A stretch of DNA of 64,000 nt from an uncultured Erysipelotrichaceae bacterium (lineage in GTDB: Bacteria > Bacillota_I > Bacilli_A > RF39 > UBA660). Below are positions 34,127 to 43,348 of this stretch, piece after piece. The notes under the pieces are model-generated. The model was not told the DNA's origin, did not search any database, and worked only from the letters and a program-made list of their open reading frames with translations. Every line of letters starts with the position of its first letter. Within the stretch, counting starts at the first letter, position 1. Both the position numbers and the translations under genes were made by a program. The stretch lies in the NCBI GenBank assembly GCA_902764545.1, contig CACWWC010000003.1, forward strand, positions 1-64,000, in the 5' to 3' direction.

Positions 34127-35476
34127 ATGAATGAAAAGTTTAATAAATATAGAGAAAATTATCAAGAGTTTATCTATAGGTCATATAAGTACAATATAGA
34201 TGATAATTTAAATATTGAATATGACTTTGAAATACCTGGATTAGAAACATTTAATCCTAAGATAATTATTCCAAAAAAGTATATAACTAATAACTATAAT
34301 AATGAATATTTAGACTATCTAATATTTAATATAGGATTAATTGAACTAATAAGTTATGTAAAATGTACTTGCTCTAAAAAGATAATTATAGAAGCATCAT
34401 ATATTAATGAAGAACAAATTAAATTTTTAAGTAAGCTATATTATAACGGGCTAGGAGAATTATTATATACAAATGGTATTAATATAAATCAAGATGACTT
34501 ATTTGAAATTATATGTACTCATAAACAGTTTGAACTACCAAAAATCAATTATGAAGGAAAAGGTAATTTAATATGTGTAGGTGGTGGTAAAGATTCTTGT
34601 GTGTCACTAGAATTATTAAAAGAACAAGAAAATAATTCATGTTTATTGATAAATCCAAAAACGCCATCTTTGGAATGCAGTAAAATCGCAGGATATAAAG
34701 ATGATGAGATTATCAAAGTTCAAAGAATTCTTGATAGAAAAATAATTGATTTAAATAATAAAGGATTTTTAAATGGACATACGCCATTTTCTTCACTAGT
34801 AGCTTTCATTTCATATTTAGTAGCCTATTTATCAGGAAAACGAAATATTATCTTATCAAATGAATCAAGCGCAAACGAGTCAACAGTAATCGGTACAAAC
34901 ATTAATCATCAATATTCTAAAACATATGAATTTGAATGTGACTTTAGAGAGTATGCAAGTAAATATTTAAAACTTGATATTAATTACTTCAGCTTATTAA
35001 GAGGGCTATCAGAGTTTAATATTTCAATGTTATTTTCACATTATGAAAAGTATCATATGGCATTTAAAAGCTGCAATTTAGGTAGTAAAGAAAAAGAATG
35101 GATTTGGTGCTGTAACTGTTCGAAATGCCTATTTATATACATTATTTTAAGCCCTTTTCTAGATAAGGATAGGTTAATGAAAATATTTGGAGAAGATCTA
35201 TATGAAAGAAAAGATTTATTAAATATCTTTCAAGAAATATTAGGATACTCAGAAACAAAACCATTTGAATGTGTGGGAACATATGAAGAAGCAAGATATG
35301 CTGTGAGTTTAGTTATAGAAAGTTATAAAGGAGAATTACCATACTTATTAAAGTATTATAAAGATAACTATCCAAAAGAGCTATATAAAACAGAAATACA
35401 AAAATATAACAATAAGAATAATCTAACAGAATACTATGATAAATTAGTTAGAAGAGAGTTGAAAAAGTTTGAATAA
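34127..35476 (+). CDS. murL: MurL-like UDP-MurNAc-L-Ala-L-Glu epimerase
   Basis: 449 residues with an ATP-pyrophosphatase-like core: the P-loop VGGGKDSCVSLELL (about 151-164), HTPFSSLVAF, ILSNESSANES (about 242-252) and NHQYSKTYEFE (about 260-270), then a cysteine cluster WCCNCSKC (C328, C329, C331, C334). This matches my memory of MurL, the enzyme described in Xanthomonas that epimerises the terminal L-Glu of UDP-MurNAc-L-Ala-L-Glu to D-Glu using ATP. The gene lies one gene upstream of a MurD2-like ligase, the enzyme that supplies its substrate. GGTGACATT precedes the ATG. The last 8 bases overlap the next frame. Confidence 0.75.
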   Translation: MNEKFNKYRENYQEFIYRSYKYNIDDNLNIEYDFEIPGLETFNPKIIIPKKYITNNYNNEYLDYLIFNIGLIELISYVKCTCSKKIIIEASYINEEQIKFLSKLYYNGLGELLYTNGININQDDLFEIICTHKQFELPKINYEGKGNLICVGGGKDSCVSLELLKEQENNSCLLINPKTPSLECSKIAGYKDDEIIKVQRILDRKIIDLNNKGFLNGHTPFSSLVAFISYLVAYLSGKRNIILSNESSANESTVIGTNINHQYSKTYEFECDFREYASKYLKLDINYFSLLRGLSEFNISMLFSHYEKYHMAFKSCNLGSKEKEWIWCCNCSKCLFIYIILSPFLDKDRLMKIFGEDLYERKDLLNIFQEILGYSETKPFECVGTYEEARYAVSLVIESYKGELPYLLKYYKDNYPKELYKTEIQKYNNKNNLTEYYDKLVRRELKKFE

Positions 35477-36566
35477 TAAAAGAAATAATGAACTAAAAGA
35501 ATTATTAGAAAAATTCAAAGTAGATAAAACTGCAATTAATATAATTCGTTCGAAGTATCAGCCTAGAGAAGTATTTAAAGTTGCCATAGAAGAAAAAATG
35601 GATGATGTTATTTATATGTTATTTCATCCAATAAAAATTGGTGATGAATATATAATTGCATATGACTTTTATAGTATCCTTTCAGGTACTTTAGATTATG
35701 AAGAAAGACAATATCTAGAAAGGATGCCCAGTAAAATAGACATACCGGATGATAATATTCGAAAGGTTAAATTAAAAAATTCATTAGCACGAGAGATATC
35801 AGGATGGAGTCACCCAATAAATGATGAAAAAGGAGTTGCCTACTACGCAGAACCGGCATGTCTGGATACAATGCTATATCTTTACAGAAATAATATAACA
35901 ACAACAATGAATGATACCGAATGCGTATATGGCGATCATCAAGAAAAAGGAATATGCACAGTTTGGTTCTTATATGAGACCTTAAGTGATGAAAATAAAG
36001 AAATAGCTCATAGATTAATTAGAGATGGATTTGCTAAGTTTATAGAAAATGAGAAGAAAAAAACAATATCAATATACGTCCAATGTAGTGAAGATGACAC
36101 AATTCAAGATGTGAGTGATAAACTATTAAATATTGCAAAGAAATTTAAAAAGCAAATTAATCTAAAAGGTCTATTAACTGAAGATGAATTAATAAACATA
36201 TTGGTTAACCCAGTAAGAAGCTCCCTTTACAATGATACAATGATTCCTAACTCATCCGAAAGTTTTATAGAATTATTCTATTCATATATAGATGAAGGAC
36301 TACTTAGAACAGTAGAATTATCAGATGATGATTATACCTATGAAACTGAAAATATATATGTTCAAACAGAAGATGAAAAAATATATTCTATTATTGATTT
36401 TATAAAAATAATCAAAGAATTAAGACCTGAATCTTTTGAGGATATGTTAGAAAGGATGTCAATATATCACGATAATAAAGAAGATAATTATTGGTTGACG
36501 GAAAAAGACTACAAAAATTACATCAATAGTAAAAAACAATTAGCAATAAGTGAAAATCATAAATAA
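35469..36566 (+). CDS. Unknown protein between murL and murD2
   Basis: 365 residues, starting at TTG 35469 within the end of murL (8-base overlap), so translation is coupled. Predicted soluble, mixed helix and strand, acidic. Short conspicuous stretches are SGWSHPINDEKGVAYYAEPACLD and CVYGDHQEKGICTVWFLYE, where C, H and acidic residues could bind a metal. No family recognised. Position between two enzymes of the same step suggests a role in precursor synthesis or its control, which is inference. Confidence 0.65.
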   Translation: MNNKRNNELKELLEKFKVDKTAINIIRSKYQPREVFKVAIEEKMDDVIYMLFHPIKIGDEYIIAYDFYSILSGTLDYEERQYLERMPSKIDIPDDNIRKVKLKNSLAREISGWSHPINDEKGVAYYAEPACLDTMLYLYRNNITTTMNDTECVYGDHQEKGICTVWFLYETLSDENKEIAHRLIRDGFAKFIENEKKKTISIYVQCSEDDTIQDVSDKLLNIAKKFKKQINLKGLLTEDELINILVNPVRSSLYNDTMIPNSSESFIELFYSYIDEGLLRTVELSDDDYTYETENIYVQTEDEKIYSIIDFIKIIKELRPESFEDMLERMSIYHDNKEDNYWLTEKDYKNYINSKKQLAISENHK

Positions 36567-36583
36567 AAGAGAGATGAATTAAT

Positions 36584-37942
36584 ATGTATAAACAAATAAT
36601 AAATAAACTCAAAGATAAAAAAATAGCTATCCTAGGTTTTGGTAAAGAAGGAAAGTCAACATATAATTTTATAAGAAGATATCTTAATAAGAAAAAATTA
36701 ACTATTATTGATAAAGTAAAGCAAGAAATAAATGATGAATATGTAGATATTATATCAGGAGAAAATTACCTAGAAGGCTTATACAAATATGATTTAATTA
36801 TTAAAAGCCCAGGCATTACACTAAAAGATATAGATATTAGCAATTTCAAAGATAGAATAACATCACAATTAGAACTTGTACTAGAAGTTTATAGAAAGAA
36901 TATAATTGGAATTACAGGAACAAAAGGTAAAAGTACAACAACATCTCTAATTTATGAAATAATAAAAGATCAAAGAGATAAAGTATTTATACTAGGAAAT
37001 ATTGGGAATCCATTGCTTGACAGAGTAGAAGAATATGACGAAAATTCAATTCTAGTAATTGAAATGAGTTCAGATCAATTAGAGTTTGTTGATAAGAGCC
37101 CTCATATAGCAATCATATTAAATTTATTTGAAGATCACTTAGATCACGCGGGGACAATTGAACACTACCATGATAGTAAAATGAATATTTTCAAATATCA
37201 GGATGAGAATGATTATTGTATTTATTCAGATGATAATTATTATTTGCGCCAAAGAATGGAATCGTCCCAATATAAAGGAATAAAATATAACATTAGATTT
37301 GATTATGAGAATTTAAATCAAAATAGTGTAAGAATAAAAGATAAAGAGGTTTATTTAAATAATGAGTTATTGTATACAGATGATGAAAGAAAATTAATCG
37401 GAGATCACAATTTAAAAAATATAATGTTTGCATTAACAGTAGCTAAAATTATGAACTTGAATCTAGATAAAGCAAATAAAATAATAAAAGAATTTAAAGG
37501 TTTAAAATACAGAATGGAATGCATAGGTACTTATGATGATATTACATATTATAATGATACTATTGCAACAGTACCATCCGCAACAATTAGTGCAATTACA
37601 TCAATCAAAAACGTAGATACATTAATATTTGGCGGTATGGATAGAAAAATTGACTATACAGAACTTATAGATTATTTAAAAAACTCAGATATTTCAAATT
37701 TAGTATGTATGCCAACAACTGGCACAAAAATTGGGAAAATACTTGAATTAGAAACTAATAAAAATATTTTTTATACAGATTCATTAGAAGAAGCATATGA
37801 TATAGCTAAAGAGAAAACAAAAAAAGGATACAGCTGTCTATTATCTCCAGCAGCATCAAGCTATGAATATTTTAAAAACTTTGAAGAAAAAGGAAAATAT
37901 TTTGAAAATATTGTGAAAAAAAATAATTTTTCAAACAAATAG
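36584..37942 (+). CDS. murD2: MurD2-like UDP-MurNAc-L-Ala glutamate ligase
   Basis: 452 residues, a Mur ligase with N-terminal UMP-binding domain, central ATPase domain GITGTKGKSTTT (about 109-120), LNLFEDHLDHAG, probable carbamylated K199, and C-terminal domain. In MurD the C-terminal motif INDSKATN helps bind D-Glu. Here it reads YYNDTIATVPSAT (322-334), and the late LSPACAS-type motif reads LSPAASSYE. Both are as I remember for MurD2-type ligases that add L-Glu. With the MurL-like protein two genes upstream, I favour L-Glu ligase. An ordinary D-Glu-adding MurD cannot be excluded from sequence alone. Confidence 0.7.
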   Translation: MYKQIINKLKDKKIAILGFGKEGKSTYNFIRRYLNKKKLTIIDKVKQEINDEYVDIISGENYLEGLYKYDLIIKSPGITLKDIDISNFKDRITSQLELVLEVYRKNIIGITGTKGKSTTTSLIYEIIKDQRDKVFILGNIGNPLLDRVEEYDENSILVIEMSSDQLEFVDKSPHIAIILNLFEDHLDHAGTIEHYHDSKMNIFKYQDENDYCIYSDDNYYLRQRMESSQYKGIKYNIRFDYENLNQNSVRIKDKEVYLNNELLYTDDERKLIGDHNLKNIMFALTVAKIMNLNLDKANKIIKEFKGLKYRMECIGTYDDITYYNDTIATVPSATISAITSIKNVDTLIFGGMDRKIDYTELIDYLKNSDISNLVCMPTTGTKIGKILELETNKNIFYTDSLEEAYDIAKEKTKKGYSCLLSPAASSYEYFKNFEEKGKYFENIVKKNNFSNK

Positions 37943-37994
37943 TTTACTAAATTAAAACATTTTAATATAATATATGCCATTAGGGGGCATTAGT

Positions 37995-39662
37995 ATGGCA
38001 GAAAAATATGTCGCAACAATAATGAAAAGAATATATTCAAAAGATAGGAATTATTTATATGTAGTTAGTCATCCAGCAATCGGTACTGTTGACGAAGAAA
38101 CTAATATTTTTAAAGATGTTTATGGCAATGAATATCTTCCTATGCAAGATAAAAATCTTTTATTAAGTGAGATAACAGATGCATATTATAATATAATAGA
38201 GCTATCAAGAATTAAAGATTACATGCAAGCTGATAGTATAGAAGAGGCAATTTCAGAATATGCAACAGTCTATGGGAGAATATTACACTATGTCACAACA
38301 GAGAATGAAATGAGTATGAATATCAGATTAAATCTAGATATGTTAAAAAATGGTGCAATAGAAGGAATGATGCACCAAGCAAATATAAATGTTCCAAAAG
38401 ATACTCCTGAAGAAACAGAAAATGAAGCTGAAGAGGTAATTCCAAGAATATTATTAGGAAGCGAGATAAGCGAAGAAGTTACAGATTTCATACAAGAAAT
38501 AGTAGAAGGTGAGTATAGTACAAGAGATTTAAAAACAATCAAAGATATTGTTAAAAATCAGAAAGTTGAAATAGAAAGTTTACTTGAAACCATAGACTTA
38601 CAACTTGAAGCAAACGACTCCTCAGTTCTAAGTGATGATAAACCACCTGAAATTACAAATCATATTGATATAAATGATATATACAAAAAGGTAACAAAAA
38701 CATTAATTGCACAAGATGAACCAGCACGAAGAGTTATTGTAGAGATTGCCAGAAAACTTCAAAGTCAAAATATCAATAAAAGAGGACTACTGGTTACAGG
38801 GCTTACCGGAGTAGGTAAAACTAAGCTGATAACTTTGATAGCGAAATATATTAACAGACCATTTATAAAAATAGACTCAACTAGATTAACATCAGTGGGG
38901 TATGTAGGAGATGATATAGAGGAGAAACTATGGGAATTATACATATCATGCGATAGAGACATTAATAGGACAGAAAACGCTATTGTTTTCTTTGATGAAA
39001 TTGATAAGAAGGGATCCAGCAGAAAAGATGATATTGCTGGTACGGCTGTATTAAATTCATTGTTGCCATTTATTGAAGGCTCATCATATTATGCAACTCC
39101 AGATGTAAAGACAAAAAAAGAAGTTGTTAAAATCAACACGAAAAATATGATTGTAATACTTGGTGGAGCTTTTGAAGATGTGTATAAAAATCTGAAAAAT
39201 AAAACTGAAGTAGGTTTTGGAAGAGATATAGATAGTAATCAAAAGGATAGAAAAGCTAAAGTAGAAGACTTTATTAATAATGCAATGATGACTGGTGAAT
39301 TAATGGGAAGAGTATCTATTATTAAACTAAATGATTTAGAAATTAATGATTTAAAAAGAATATTAAATGAATCAGATGAATCAGCCATAAAAATTCAAGA
39401 AAAATTATTTGAAGAACTAGGCGTAAAATTAACCGTAGGAAGTGACTACATTGAAGAAATTGCTACACAAGCATATGAAAGAAAAACAGGCGTAAGAGGA
39501 ATTAATAATGTTGTAGACGAATCAACATGGGAGGCTTATGCAGACGTATATTCAAATGTTGGTCAGTATGAAGAAATTGTTTTAAGTAAAGAAACGGTAG
39601 ACAATCCAAAACAATATAAAAAGATATATAAAACAAAAAAAGAAGGAAGACTCAATGCATAG
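37995..39662 (+). CDS. ClpX/HslU-like AAA+ ATPase
   Basis: 555 residues. Residues 1-215 are an unknown N-terminal region (no zinc-finger cysteines), followed by an AAA+ core: Walker A GLTGVGKT (269-276), TSVGYVGDDIEE (the pore-loop region, as in ClpX), Walker B IVFFDEIDK (330-338), and a C-terminal small domain with KTGVRGINNVVDE. The order and motifs are those of ClpX unfoldases. The absence of the ClpX zinc-binding domain and the new N-terminus make it a distinct variant. ATG 37995 has AGGGGG 8-13 bases upstream. Confidence 0.75.
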   Translation: MAEKYVATIMKRIYSKDRNYLYVVSHPAIGTVDEETNIFKDVYGNEYLPMQDKNLLLSEITDAYYNIIELSRIKDYMQADSIEEAISEYATVYGRILHYVTTENEMSMNIRLNLDMLKNGAIEGMMHQANINVPKDTPEETENEAEEVIPRILLGSEISEEVTDFIQEIVEGEYSTRDLKTIKDIVKNQKVEIESLLETIDLQLEANDSSVLSDDKPPEITNHIDINDIYKKVTKTLIAQDEPARRVIVEIARKLQSQNINKRGLLVTGLTGVGKTKLITLIAKYINRPFIKIDSTRLTSVGYVGDDIEEKLWELYISCDRDINRTENAIVFFDEIDKKGSSRKDDIAGTAVLNSLLPFIEGSSYYATPDVKTKKEVVKINTKNMIVILGGAFEDVYKNLKNKTEVGFGRDIDSNQKDRKAKVEDFINNAMMTGELMGRVSIIKLNDLEINDLKRILNESDESAIKIQEKLFEELGVKLTVGSDYIEEIATQAYERKTGVRGINNVVDESTWEAYADVYSNVGQYEEIVLSKETVDNPKQYKKIYKTKKEGRLNA

Positions 39663-39739
39663 AGATATTCCCTCTTTTTTTAAAAAAAGTATTGCATTTT
39701 ATTTTTTAATTTGATACAATCTAAATGCACGTGATAAAT

Positions 39740-39816
39740 GGCGCTGTAGCTCAGTTGGCTAGAGCAATCGGTTCATACCCGATAGGTCGTGAGTTCGAAT
39801 CTCTCCGGCGCTACCA
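39740..39816 (+). tRNA. tRNA-Met (CAT), elongator type
   Basis: A 77-base cloverleaf. The acceptor GGCGCTG pairs with CGGCGCT, the anticodon stem ATCGG/CCGAT encloses TTCATAC, and the T arm has GTTCGAATC, with CCA encoded. The first base pair is normal and the anticodon stem lacks three G-C pairs, so it is not the initiator. A lysidine-modified tRNA-Ile(CAT) cannot be fully excluded. Confidence 0.93.
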
Positions 39817-39825
39817 TATTGATAG

Positions 39826-39854
39826 AAAACTCGAACTATTATAGTCCGAGTTTT
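39826..39854 (+). terminator. Terminator after tRNA-Met
   Basis: AAAACTCGAACTAT and ATAGTCCGAGTTTT form a long hairpin with one A-C mismatch, ending in TTTT. Confidence 0.75.
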
Positions 39855-39958
39855 AATATACATAAATTTATAGTAGAATATTTATATATATAAATTGACA
39901 TATGTCAATTTAGAAACACACTTGCATAATGACAATGTTATTATAATGGGAGATAATT

Positions 39959-40659
39959 ATGAATAAATATAAACTAAGTACTGAGGACATAAATAAAAAT
40001 TATTTTCATTTTACAAAAAAGAAAAATTTAAGTTCTATAAACGATAAAGGTTTAATACCTAAAATAGGTTTTCATGCACAAGCAATTGAAAAAACAAAAA
40101 AGTATTTTTTGTAGAAGGGCTAGATAATTTAATATACTTACTTGATTGTTGGATTAATGTTTGTGAAAAATATCCACATATACCAGGCTTTTTCAATATT
40201 GAAAGCGTTATAATGAGATACAAATGGTTTCCAAAATCAATTATATATGCATATTTTAAATATACAGAGATAAATAAAATACATAGGTTTGTAGCGTATA
40301 AATATTTTGATAATTTTTTAAAGAATTTTACATTATTAAATATAAATATTAGAGATGGAATAGACTTTAGTTATGAAGATATAGATCAAATTAAAAATAA
40401 GCATTATCGTAAAGAGTATTTAATAAAAGCTGGTTATTCCCCTTTATATTCTGATCTAGAATCGGTAAAGATGGATAAATGGAATATGCATACATTTTCT
40501 AATCATGGTGTTGATAAAGACAAGATAAAAACATGCTATATCAATAATTCTTCTAGCATGTTTGATATATTAATGTTTGCGATAAAAAATACAAACATTA
40601 ATATAAAAGATACATGCCCTGTTCTTTTTGGATATTTAAAAAGTAGAAAATTAATATAA
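39959..40659 (+). pseudogene. Frameshifted ADP-ribosyltransferase-like gene
   Basis: The ATG at 39959 opens a frame that reaches TAG at 40112. After the run of six T at 40105-40110 the coding sense continues in the next frame (VEGLDNLIYLLDCW and on) to TAA at 40659. One missing T restores a single frame of about 233 codons. The N-terminus HFTKKKNLSSINDKGLIPKIG has the H-x-T-x-x-x-N-L-x-x-I-x-x-x-G-L pattern of DarT/ART-like proteins. No family for the rest. The frameshift may be a true mutation, phase variation or a sequencing error. Confidence 0.6.
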
Positions 40660-40667
40660 AGCTATAG

Positions 40668-40856
40668 TTTCGGAAAAAACTATTAAAAATTTATGAGAAA
40701 AGAGGCAATAATGCAGCTTTAGTTAAAGACGTTATGTATAATTTTGATAATTGGAGTAGAAACCAGAAGGATTATAGTTATTCGATAGTTGTTCTAGATA
40801 AGGACAAATACCTTGAAGATTTACTATTAGAAAAAGGATTAATAAACAATAGTTAA
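40668..40856 (+). pseudogene. C-terminal gene fragment
   Basis: An open stretch of 62 codons with no usable start (preceding in-frame stop at 40665) reads like the end of a soluble protein, with IYEKRGNNAALVKDVMYNF and LLLEKGLINNS before TAA. It seems to be the remains of a gene whose N-terminus is lost. It sits between two other damaged genes. Confidence 0.4.
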
Positions 40857-40876
40857 CATAAAGGAGAAATATAATT

Positions 40877-41524
40877 ATGTTTGAAAAATTTATAAATAGA
40901 TTAAAAAATAAAAAACAAGAACTGAATGAAATTAGTAAAAGTCATTCAAGTAAAGAAGAAAAAGTTCAGTTTACTATAACTATTACCAATGCCAGTAATA
41001 TGTATATTATGGTAATAAGCGACTATATTTTAATTGGAGATTACGATAGAAGAATAGATAAAATTGATAAATATGGTGTTGCAGATATGATAAGTAATAG
41101 TATTCTTTGGAATAATAGAAAACAAAAAGTAAATAAAGGAACATACTATGTTTTATCGCTAGATAATAGAATCTATAATGTATATATTAATGATTATGAA
41201 ATAGCAGTAGATGAAAGGAATAAAATAGATGAAATAACAGAAGAAAGAGTCATTACATATAATCAAAATACCATGAATTATAATTACTTTAGTGCAAAAC
41301 ATGACAAATATGGCAGTACATTTTATACAAAATACTATAGTAAACCACAACTTGATTTAGGGAAGCTTATTTTTTCGAAAGAAGAAGCTCACGAAGAAAT
41401 AAATAATCTAATTGAAAGATTGTTTAATATAGAAGAAATAGCTAAACTAATAGATATAGATATATTAAAAAAACATATTCTAAATGATATTGGTAATGAG
41501 AGTTATCAAAAAAAGAAACAATAA
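40877..41524 (+). CDS. Hypothetical protein in a decaying region
   Basis: 215 residues, intact, with AAAGGAG before the ATG. The N-terminal 35 residues are very basic and helical, the middle is beta-rich (FTITITNASNMYIMVISDYILIG), and the end is helical and acidic. No known domain, no signal peptide. It lies among frameshifted genes but shows no damage itself. Confidence 0.55.
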   Translation: MFEKFINRLKNKKQELNEISKSHSSKEEKVQFTITITNASNMYIMVISDYILIGDYDRRIDKIDKYGVADMISNSILWNNRKQKVNKGTYYVLSLDNRIYNVYINDYEIAVDERNKIDEITEERVITYNQNTMNYNYFSAKHDKYGSTFYTKYYSKPQLDLGKLIFSKEEAHEEINNLIERLFNIEEIAKLIDIDILKKHILNDIGNESYQKKKQ

Positions 41525-41561
41525 ATAGAAAGTTATAAAAACATGATAGGGGGGATACTAA

Positions 41562-41919
41562 ATGGCACTTTCTTTAGACGAAAATACAAAAAAGACTTAT
41601 AAAAGAATCAGCTTACTATTATCCAGAAGGAAAAAATCGATATACAAAAGATGCTGCAATAGCATATGGAATAATCTCGAAACTATATAATAGAGATTAT
41701 TTTCTAGATACATTATATTCTCTTGCCGAAATTGATTTAGATAAAGTAGATATACAAATAAATGAAAAAATTAATCAAGACGCAAGAAGAGAATACTATC
41801 TTGAGGCACTTCAACATATTGAAGGCTTATTAAACTATTATAAAAGAGATAATCTAGAAGGATATAACGATCAATTAAATCCAGGAGTTTTTGAAATACT
41901 ATCAGTAACACTATTATAG
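41562..41919 (+). pseudogene. Frameshifted small hypothetical gene
   Basis: After AGGGGGG, the ATG at 41562 opens a frame that changes sense near the A run at 41601-41604: past it, the neighbouring frame reads ESAYYYPEGKNRYTKDAAIAYG and continues to TAG at 41919. Removing one A gives about 118 codons of normal composition. The protein is helical and acidic, family unknown. This is the second homopolymer frameshift within 1.5 kb. Confidence 0.55.
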
Positions 41920-42015
41920 TATCCAGAAGTAGAACAAAATATATTAAAAATAGATCAAAAGATCTTATACATATAGTATAATAAAAGTAAGATATGAAAA
42001 TATAGGAGTGTAATA

Positions 42016-43332
42016 ATGAAAGATATACTACTAAATAATTTTTTAAGAATTTCAAAAATACCTAGAAAGTCAGGTAATGAAGAAAAAATCGCCAATTTTT
42101 TTATAGAGGTTGCGAAGAAAAATAAGCTAGAATACAGAAGGGATAAACATAACAATGTTTTCATAAGAAAAAAAGGAAATATTCAATCACAATCAATAGC
42201 CTTACAAGCTCATTTAGATATGGTTTGCGTTAAAAAGAATAATAGTATGCACAACTTTGAAACTGATGGAATTGAAGTAATAATAAATGGAGATGAAGTA
42301 ACTGCCAAAGATACAACGCTTGGAGCAGATCAGGGTGTTGGATTAGCTATGATGTTAACAATAATGGAAGATAATAATCTTAAACATCCAGATATAGAAT
42401 TTATATTAACTACAGAAGAAGAAACTACATTTAATGGCGCTGACAACTTCTCATATGAAATAATAAAGAGCAAAAGATTAATTAATTTGGATAATGACAA
42501 AGACGATACAGTGGTCATAGGATCAGATGGAGATATCCTTGAGGAGTTCTCATATGTCGGAGTTTTAGAGAGTAATAATTTACCATGTTACAAAGTTATA
42601 CTAAAAAACCTTCCCGGAGGAAACTCTGGAAACAAACCTAATGAATCTAAAAATAATGCAATAATAACAATGGTAGAACTATTAAATACAAAAAATATAT
42701 ATTTACATAGCATAAATGGAGGAACATATGAAAATGATATCGCAACCTCATGTGAAGTAATTATTAGTACAAATGATGATTTAAGTTTTTTAAATACACA
42801 TGAAAAGATTACAGTAGAAAAAACTGAATCAAATGAATGTTTTACTAAAGATGATACCAAGAAAATATTTGCACAAATAGAATCACTAGAGTCAGGTATA
42901 ATTAATGAATATTCATCATCAGCCAACTTAGGAGTAATAAAAACTATAGATAATAAAGTAACAATAGACTATATAATAAGAAGTTCAAATCAAGATAAGT
43001 TAAATGAATTTACTGATAAAATAGAAAAATTAAAATATGGCTTTAATTGTAAAAGAATATATCAAGATAATATATGGAGTATTAATACAAACTCTATACT
43101 ACTAAAAGCATATAAAGAATTATATAGAAAAATATATAATGAATATCCAAAAGAAAATATATGTCATGGTGGAACAGAGTGTTCAACAATAAAAAATAAT
43201 TTGCCCAATCTAGACATTATATCCATAGGTGCCAATATGGAATCTATTCATACAACAGACGAAGTTACATATATAAGTTCATGGCACAAGGTATACAACT
43301 TATTAATAAAACTTTTCGAAATAAAATATTAG
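42016..43332 (+). CDS. pepD: Aminoacyl-histidine dipeptidase (M20)
   Basis: 438 residues, M20-family zinc dipeptidase that breaks down short peptides in the cytoplasm. Zinc and catalytic residues are in QAHLDMV, LGADQGVG, TTEEET and INLDND, with the dimerisation lid in the middle (GGNSGNKPNE) and a late CHGGTECSTIK. Somewhat shorter than the usual 480 or so. GGAGTG precedes the ATG. The next gene starts 16 bases later. Confidence 0.88.
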   Translation: MKDILLNNFLRISKIPRKSGNEEKIANFFIEVAKKNKLEYRRDKHNNVFIRKKGNIQSQSIALQAHLDMVCVKKNNSMHNFETDGIEVIINGDEVTAKDTTLGADQGVGLAMMLTIMEDNNLKHPDIEFILTTEEETTFNGADNFSYEIIKSKRLINLDNDKDDTVVIGSDGDILEEFSYVGVLESNNLPCYKVILKNLPGGNSGNKPNESKNNAIITMVELLNTKNIYLHSINGGTYENDIATSCEVIISTNDDLSFLNTHEKITVEKTESNECFTKDDTKKIFAQIESLESGIINEYSSSANLGVIKTIDNKVTIDYIIRSSNQDKLNEFTDKIEKLKYGFNCKRIYQDNIWSINTNSILLKAYKELYRKIYNEYPKENICHGGTECSTIKNNLPNLDIISIGANMESIHTTDEVTYISSWHKVYNLLIKLFEIKY

Positions 43333-43348
43333 ATAGGAGATAAGAAAG

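Noticed and set aside
39900-39960. Promoter dyad TTGACATATGTCAA before the frameshifted gene
   Set aside because: TTGACATATGTCAA at about 39895-39908 is a perfect palindrome and looks regulatory, but no regulator is next to it and the gene is broken. I keep it only as a note.
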